DNA of 64,000 nt, taken from JAKALD01 sp963817785. GTDB taxonomy: Bacteria; Pseudomonadota; Gammaproteobacteria; Burkholderiales; SG8-39. A model generated the notes under the pieces. The model saw only the letters and a program-made list of their open reading frames with translations. It had not been told where the DNA came from and made no database searches. This document shows, in pieces, positions 60,301 through 64,000 of this stretch; positions within the stretch are counted from its first letter, which is position 1, and the number at the start of each line of letters is the position of its first letter. The position numbers and the translations under genes were made by a program. The stretch lies in the NCBI GenBank assembly GCA_963817785.1, contig CAWFPL010000008.1:1364001-1428000 (forward strand). Direction: 5' to 3'.

Positions 60301-61979
60301 CGGTCAGCGGGGTGCACCAACGCGAGCCACTCGCGCAGGCTGCTCGGCACCTGGTCCGGATCGCAGCCGGCGATCAGCGGCAACGTATCGGACCAGCTTT
60401 CGAGGCCCCCGTCGGCGCGCGCGACGAGGTGCGCGAGCTTCGCCAGGCTCTGCGCGTGCCTGAGCGCCGCCTCGCGCTGGAGCAGCGTTTTTTCCATGCG
60501 CTTGCGCACCGTGATGTCGCGCGCCACCGTCGACAAGTATGCGACTGAGCCGTCGGCGCCGCGGTGAGCGAGGATGACCTGAAGGATCGGAATCTCCCTG
60601 CCGTCGGATCCCAGCAGCGCGGTCTCGCCGCTCCAGATCCCCTCTCGCAGCGCGTGCGGGAATCCCTCATCCAATAGCAGCTTGGCCGCCCATTCCGGGT
60701 GGGTATGCGGAATGCTAATCGACGAAACGTCCGCCTCCTCGCCGACGCCGAGCATGCGCCGCCCCGCCTGGTTGAGGTAGAGCAGATTTCCGTCCAGCGT
60801 CGCCGTCCCGACCAGGTCGGGCGTCGCCTCCAGGATCGCGACCAGCCGCGCCTGTTCCTCCTGCGCGCGCTTGCGCCGCTCGATTTCGGCAGCGAGCTTG
60901 GCCGTGCGCTCCTCGACCAGCAGCTCCAGTCCTTCGTGCAGCCGCGCCCGGGCCAATGCGACGCCGAGCTGGCTGCCCACCGCGTAGAGGTTCGGCGCAT
61001 CGGCGTCGTCGAAGATGCCCGCCTCGTCGCCGACCAGGTTCATGACCCCGAGCGCCTCCCCGCCGATCCAGATCGGCACGCTGGCGTGCGCCTTCAGGCC
61101 CCGGGTGTCGCCCGGCGCCCGTGCCAGCCGCTCGCACTCCAGCATGTTGGTCACCGAGTCGAGCTCGCCGGCGATCAGCTTGCGCCGGCACAGGCACGGG
61201 CCGTCGAGCGCCCCCGGCGAAGTCAGCGCCGGCGGCAGGTTGCGCGCCGCGACGACCCGGAAGCCGTCGCTGCCCTCCCGCAGCGTAATCCAGCCTGCCT
61301 TCACGCCGGGCAGCTCCATGGCGCGCTCGAGCGCCGTTTCGGCGACCTGGCGCTCGCCGACCACCGCGTTGAGGCCGTCGGCGATGCGGTACAGCCCCTG
61401 CAACACCTGGTTCGAGCGCTCCAGCTGCTTCTCGCGCTGCTCGAGCTCGCCGTTGATCTGCACCGCCTGCTCGTAGGTCGAGATCAGCAGGTCCAGGATC
61501 TGCTGCCGCTCCGCGGTGATGAACTGGCGTTGCCCGCCGAGATTGATCTCGAGCCCCATCTGCATGTTCTGGTTCTTGCGCAGCTCGAGGTTCATCAGCA
61601 GGTACTCGATGCGCGACAGCAGGTAGCGCGCTTCGTACGGCTTGCGGATGAAGTTGTCGGCGCCGCATTCCAGTCCGCGGATCACGTCCAGCGGGTCGGA
61701 AAGCGTGGTCACCAGCACGACCGGTATGTCCTTGAGCGCGGCGTCGCTCTTGAGCGCGCGGCACAAGCCGTAGCCGTCGAGCTCGGGCATCACCACGTCG
61801 CTGATCACCAGCGCCGGCCGGTGCGCGCGGGCCGCCTTCAGGGCTTCGCGGCCGTTGGCGGCGGTCCTGACCGCATAGCCCTGCTCTTCCAGCAGCGCGG
61901 CGAGCTGCGCCGCCTGCGTCGGACTGTCCTCGGCGATCAGAATCTCCACCGTGCGCTCTGCCTTCTTTGCGGATGCCAT
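57372..61979 (-). CDS. REC-GAF-PAS-GGDEF-EAL c-di-GMP signalling protein
   Basis: A 1535-residue cytoplasmic sensor. Approximate order: REC 12-130 with Asp61 (LVISDVVMPELDGYG), GAF ~200-350, two PAS ~375-630, GAF ~640-800, PAS ~815-930, GAF ~945-1090, GGDEF ~1105-1265, EAL ~1275-1520. The GGDEF motif is replaced by AADTF (1181-1185), so cyclase activity is lost. EAL is intact: Glu1308 in GAEALIRW, LEITETLVME, DDFGTGYSSLAYL, KIDRSF and QGFLFHKPLP. It should be a phosphorylation-gated c-di-GMP phosphodiesterase. It lies 13 bases after cheB, in one unit with the CheA-type kinase. Confidence 0.9.
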   Translation of the reverse strand: MASAKKAERTVEILIAEDSPTQAAQLAALLEEQGYAVRTAANGREALKAARAHRPALVISDVVMPELDGYGLCRALKSDAALKDIPVVLVTTLSDPLDVIRGLECGADNFIRKPYEARYLLSRIEYLLMNLELRKNQNMQMGLEINLGGQRQFITAERQQILDLLISTYEQAVQINGELEQREKQLERSNQVLQGLYRIADGLNAVVGERQVAETALERAMELPGVKAGWITLREGSDGFRVVAARNLPPALTSPGALDGPCLCRRKLIAGELDSVTNMLECERLARAPGDTRGLKAHASVPIWIGGEALGVMNLVGDEAGIFDDADAPNLYAVGSQLGVALARARLHEGLELLVEERTAKLAAEIERRKRAQEEQARLVAILEATPDLVGTATLDGNLLYLNQAGRRMLGVGEEADVSSISIPHTHPEWAAKLLLDEGFPHALREGIWSGETALLGSDGREIPILQVILAHRGADGSVAYLSTVARDITVRKRMEKTLLQREAALRHAQSLAKLAHLVARADGGLESWSDTLPLIAGCDPDQVPSSLREWLALVHPADRERLREVSKEAATRGTRLDEQYRVRRADASWAWLRQVSEPAAAFDSADRKQRWLVTLQDITEAKRSEEEVRLLLAVTDGMSSAADVPAALEVALRTICEASGWDCAEAWLEEQGVPRAAAVWHIEDPAIERFAKQGREREIAIDTTGSLMLATWQSGEPSWIPDLTQSRGTTRFLRRADAIAAGLRAILAVTVPGHDGKPLAGLLLLRRAVGAQDERMVRLIVGVARQLGTAIERKQAADRLAANEALLRKVLDTLPVGVRVADRKGAIVIGNPAVERIWGGAGLARGAARPERKAWWADTARRVEPGQWALDRAVRDGKTSLNELIDIESLDGARKTILSAAAPIVDAFGGVVGGVEVTEDITERRAQEKRIARLTRMHAMLSGINSTIVRVKSREELFNAACRLVVDTGGFLFVHIRMINQDRTELVPAAYAGPENLAIHEVDVRDSAPPLMVAQAYRTRHVVACNDLEADANRSPLRVEAMQAGCAALAALPIQAGEAVFGVITIASRERNAFDDEEVRLLEELAGDVGFALDHLGKEERISYLALYDSLTDLANRTLFQDRIAQLVHAGRGFVVAAINIVRFRRINETFGMHKGDAVLKRMAARLAEHATAENVGRIAADTFGAIREGVGDASGVARWVEGLRAALTQPIAIDGTELRIDVRIGVAVFPSDGASSSELFANAESALERARKGREPFVAYRPELNARVAERLLLENRLRQAVEQEQFVLYYQPKLDLQRGTIIGAEALIRWQDPEAGLVGPGMFIPVLEETGLILQVGQWVLKTASAAWAQWKAAGLLCPSIAVNVSQIQMRRPDFAEQVIAAVASGGGAGGVSLEITETLVMESIEDSIAKLRKLREAGIGIAVDDFGTGYSSLAYLSKLPIDALKIDRSFIVNMPLDPNSMTLVSTIITLARAFNLTVVAEGVDSEEQLKLLRLLRCDQVQGFLFHKPLPAHEFEALLRGTNGGGSGVKPA

Positions 61980-61992
61980 GTCGCCTCCCGGC

Positions 61993-63057
61993 CTAGCGTC
62001 GGCCGTTCACCAGATTGATCAGCACGGCGGCGATCTTTTCCGGCGGCAGCACGTACATCGTCGCGTCGAGGCGGATCGCCTCGCCCGGCATGCCGTGCAC
62101 CACCGAGCTCGCCTTGTCCTGGACGAAGGTCGCGGCGTCCATTTCCTTGAGCAGCCGCAGCTCGTCGGCACCGTCGCGCCCCATGCCGCTCAGCAGCCCG
62201 GCCACCGCGTCGCCCCCGTAGGCTTGCGCCACCGAGCGGAACAAGTGGGAAACCGACGGGCAAAGTCCGTTCTCGGGCTGGCCTGCGCTCAGCACGATCC
62301 TGCCGCCGCGGTCGACGCCCATCTGCTGACCGTCCGGCGCGATGTAGACGCTGCGGGGGAGCGGCGTCTCGCCGTGCGCGGCAAGCTGGACCGCCAGGGA
62401 GCAGGACTGCGCCAGCCACTCGGCAAATCCGCGCACGAAGCCCGGTGCCATGTGCTGCACGACCAGGATCGGCACGGGAAAGTCGGCCGGCAGCGCCGAC
62501 AGGATCGTGTGCAGGGCAGGGGGCCCGCCGGTGGACGCGCCGATGGCGACGACGCGAACCTTTGCCCGGACTCCGGACGGGCGTGCCGCGGCGGGAGCGC
62601 GCTGCACGCGCGGCCAGCGTCTCACGACCTTCACCTCCGCCATTGCCTTCACCGTGCGCACCAACTCGCGCGCGCCGGCCTGGTGGTCCCTGTCCCCGAG
62701 ACCCGCAGGCCGCGGCAGCACCGCCAGCGCACCCGCGTCCATCGCGTCGAAGGTGGTCGTCACCTCGCGCGTGTTGGTGCTGCCGCTCACGATCACGATC
62801 GGCGTCGGGTCGTTCTCCATGATCCGGCGCGTGGCCTCGAGACCGTTTATGCCCGGCATGTGGATGTCCATCGTGATCACGTCGGGCCGCAGGCGCTTCA
62901 CGGCGTCGAGCGCTTCCTCACCGCTCGACGCGGCGCCGACCACGCGGATCGAGGGATCGGAGCCGAGGACGTGAACCAGAAACTCCCGCACCGAGGGGGA
63001 ATCCTCCACCACCAGGACCTTGACCATGCGCGCCGCCTCGTCTGCCGTCTCGGCCAT
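61993..63057 (-). CDS. cheB: Chemotaxis-type protein-glutamate methylesterase
   Basis: A 354-residue CheB: an N-terminal REC domain with Asp64 (VITMDIHMPGING) and a C-terminal methylesterase with the triad Ser175 (GASTGGPP), His202 (VVQHMAPGF) and Asp295 (SGMGRDGADE). ATG at residue 11 (MVKVLVVEDS) is an alternative start. It removes methyl groups from receptors when phosphorylated by a CheA-type kinase. The kinase gene ends 10 bases upstream; the big EAL gene starts 13 bases downstream, so this looks like a chemosensory pathway with c-di-GMP output. Confidence 0.94.
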   Translation of the reverse strand: MAETADEAARMVKVLVVEDSPSVREFLVHVLGSDPSIRVVGAASSGEEALDAVKRLRPDVITMDIHMPGINGLEATRRIMENDPTPIVIVSGSTNTREVTTTFDAMDAGALAVLPRPAGLGDRDHQAGARELVRTVKAMAEVKVVRRWPRVQRAPAAARPSGVRAKVRVVAIGASTGGPPALHTILSALPADFPVPILVVQHMAPGFVRGFAEWLAQSCSLAVQLAAHGETPLPRSVYIAPDGQQMGVDRGGRIVLSAGQPENGLCPSVSHLFRSVAQAYGGDAVAGLLSGMGRDGADELRLLKEMDAATFVQDKASSVVHGMPGEAIRLDATMYVLPPEKIAAVLINLVNGRR

Positions 63058-63067
63058 CGCGTCCCCG

Positions 63068-64000
63068 CTAGAGCAGGCGCCGCACGATCTCGAGCAGGTT
63101 GCTCTGCTCGAAGCTGCTCTTGACGATGTAGGCGTTGGCGCCGACCTCGATGCCGCGCTCGCGCTGCTCGCGCGAGCCGAGTGCGGTCACCAGCACCACC
63201 GGCAGCTCGGCGAGCCGCTTGTCGGCGCGCACCTTCGCCGTCAGGTCGAAGCCGTCCATGCGCGGCATCTCTACGTCCGAAACCAGCAAGTCGAAGCTCC
63301 CGGCTCTGAGCGCGGTGTACGCGTCCAGGCCGTCCACCGCGGTGCTGACTTGATAGCCGGCCGATTCGAGGATGTTCTTGAGCAGCGCGCGCGATGTGAT
63401 CGAGTCCTCGACCACCAGGATCGATCTCTGCCGGAATGCGTCGGGCGTCTCGATGGGAGCGGGAGCCGGCGCGCCGGCGGAAAACCGCGCCGCGGACTTG
63501 AGCAGATCGGCGACGCTCAGCACCGGCACCAGCTGTCCGGTTCCGAGGATGCTCGCGCCGGCCACGTTGCGCACGCGCGCGAGCTGCGCGCCGAGCGGCT
63601 TCACCAGCAGCTCCTGCTCGCCCAACGCCTCGTCCACCTGGAAGGCGATGCGCGACGGGCCCAGGGCGAGCACCACCGCGTGCACGTACGCGCGCGCGTC
63701 GTTACGCGCACTTTGGCGCGGCAATTCGAGAACGTCGTCGAGCCGCGCGAACGCGAGCGCGCGCCCCGCGAGCTCGATCGTGGCGCGGTTCTCCACCGTC
63801 TTGATGTCGGCCTTGGAGACTCGCGTCACCCGCTCGACGCTCGCTGCGGGCAGCGCGAACAGGCGATCCGCCGCACGCACCAGCACGCCGCGGTAAGTGG
63901 ACGAGGTGAGCGGCAGCACGATGCGGAACGTGGTTCCGGCGCCAGGCCTGGATTCGACGCTCACGGCGCCCCCGAGCCGCTCTACTTTCTCCCGTACGAT
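63068..64000 (-). CDS. CheA-type hybrid histidine kinase/response regulator, partial
   Basis: The C-terminal ~310 residues; the gene runs off the right edge. Order visible: the end of the ATPase domain (IVREKVERLGGAVSVESRPGAGTTFRIVLPLT), a CheW-like domain (~35-160 of the visible part, with VRAADRLFALPAASVERV and GTGQLVPVLSVADLL), and a REC domain (RSILVVEDSITSRALLKNIL, DLLVSDVEMPRMDGFDL with the phospho-Asp, VVLVTALGSREQRERG). It phosphorylates its own receiver and probably CheB and the EAL protein downstream. Confidence 0.92.
   Translation of the reverse strand: MVREKVERLGGAVSVESRPGAGTTFRIVLPLTSSTYRGVLVRAADRLFALPAASVERVTRVSKADIKTVENRATIELAGRALAFARLDDVLELPRQSARNDARAYVHAVVLALGPSRIAFQVDEALGEQELLVKPLGAQLARVRNVAGASILGTGQLVPVLSVADLLKSAARFSAGAPAPAPIETPDAFRQRSILVVEDSITSRALLKNILESAGYQVSTAVDGLDAYTALRAGSFDLLVSDVEMPRMDGFDLTAKVRADKRLAELPVVLVTALGSREQRERGIEVGANAYIVKSSFEQSNLLEIVRRLL

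Noticed and set aside
57432..60548. Plus-strand open frame of 1038 codons
   Set aside because: Antisense shadow of the REC...EAL gene; composition is Arg/Ala/Asp/His-rich without domains, while the minus strand has clear motifs.
1..64000. CRISPR arrays, insertion sequences with terminal repeats, rRNA genes
   Set aside because: No regularly spaced repeats, no transposase other than the integrase, and no rRNA-like sequence were seen.

Overview
The window looks like chromosomal DNA of a betaproteobacterium. GC is high (sample lines counted by hand gave about 60-63% near the left end and about 67% further right). Gene order is typical of that class: rplU-rpmA-obgE-proB followed by a CNP1-like gene, rppH/proS, surE-pcm-nlpD-rpoS, and the DUF1840 and DUF3501 families. 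An exosortase A (XrtA) extracellular-polysaccharide locus fits the same group. Species cannot be named from the sequence.

Left part (1-9695, all minus strand): a section of an XrtA/PEP-CTERM locus. Read 5'->3' on the minus strand it runs FeeM-like acyltransferase, YdcF-like DUF218 protein, FemAB-like protein, glycosyltransferase, XrtA fused to an EpsI domain, glycosyltransferase, asparagine-synthase-type amidotransferase, and a glycosyltransferase cut by the window edge. These genes make and modify a polysaccharide and sort PEP-CTERM proteins; no PEP-CTERM substrate is visible. Then come about 1 kb of degenerate-looking DNA, a methyltransferase, and a frameshifted tyrosine integrase at the 3' end of a tRNA-Pro(CGG): an integration hotspot.

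Core part (13.4-30.7 kb): ispB diverging from rplU-rpmA-obgE-proB; a minus-strand group (CNP1-like, DUF3501, rubrerythrin, CBS protein, rppH); a plus-strand, mostly overlapping set proS - lytic transglycosylase - DUF58 - TgpA-type transglutaminase - mltB; and the surE-pcm-nlpD-rpoS operon facing it.

Transport and accessory part (31-46.9 kb): a complete branched-chain amino acid/amide ABC transporter (two ATPases, two permeases, binding protein) closed by a strong terminator; a YeiH-type exporter; two small or unassigned proteins; a BCAM0308-type zinc-ribbon protein diverging from a THUMP-like protein, a small beta-rich protein and a CheR-type methyltransferase; a perfect 21-bp inverted repeat; then an operon of diaminopimelate-dehydrogenase-like protein, RtcA and M28 peptidase, an acyl-CoA synthetase, a Yip1 protein and a PAP2 phosphatase.

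Right part (47-64 kb): a five-gene HlyD/ABC-2 exporter, a universal stress protein and an acetyl-CoA acetyltransferase; a PAS-HD-GYP protein; a cytochrome c'-like protein and a Rap1a/Tai-family protein; a GDCCVxC protein and DedA; then a giant REC-GAF-PAS-GGDEF-EAL protein with a dead GGDEF motif, CheB, and a CheA-type hybrid kinase cut by the edge.

The most interesting signal is regulatory. Three unrelated minus-strand transcription units (BCAM0308-type gene, dehydrogenase-rtcA-peptidase operon, thiolase) have FNR/CRP-type palindromes of the form TTGAY-N4-RTCAA at class II spacing from a plausible -10. Each has the same 11-base GC-rich word between palindrome and -10. This suggests a low-oxygen regulon that would include RNA 3'-end cyclisation and thiolysis.
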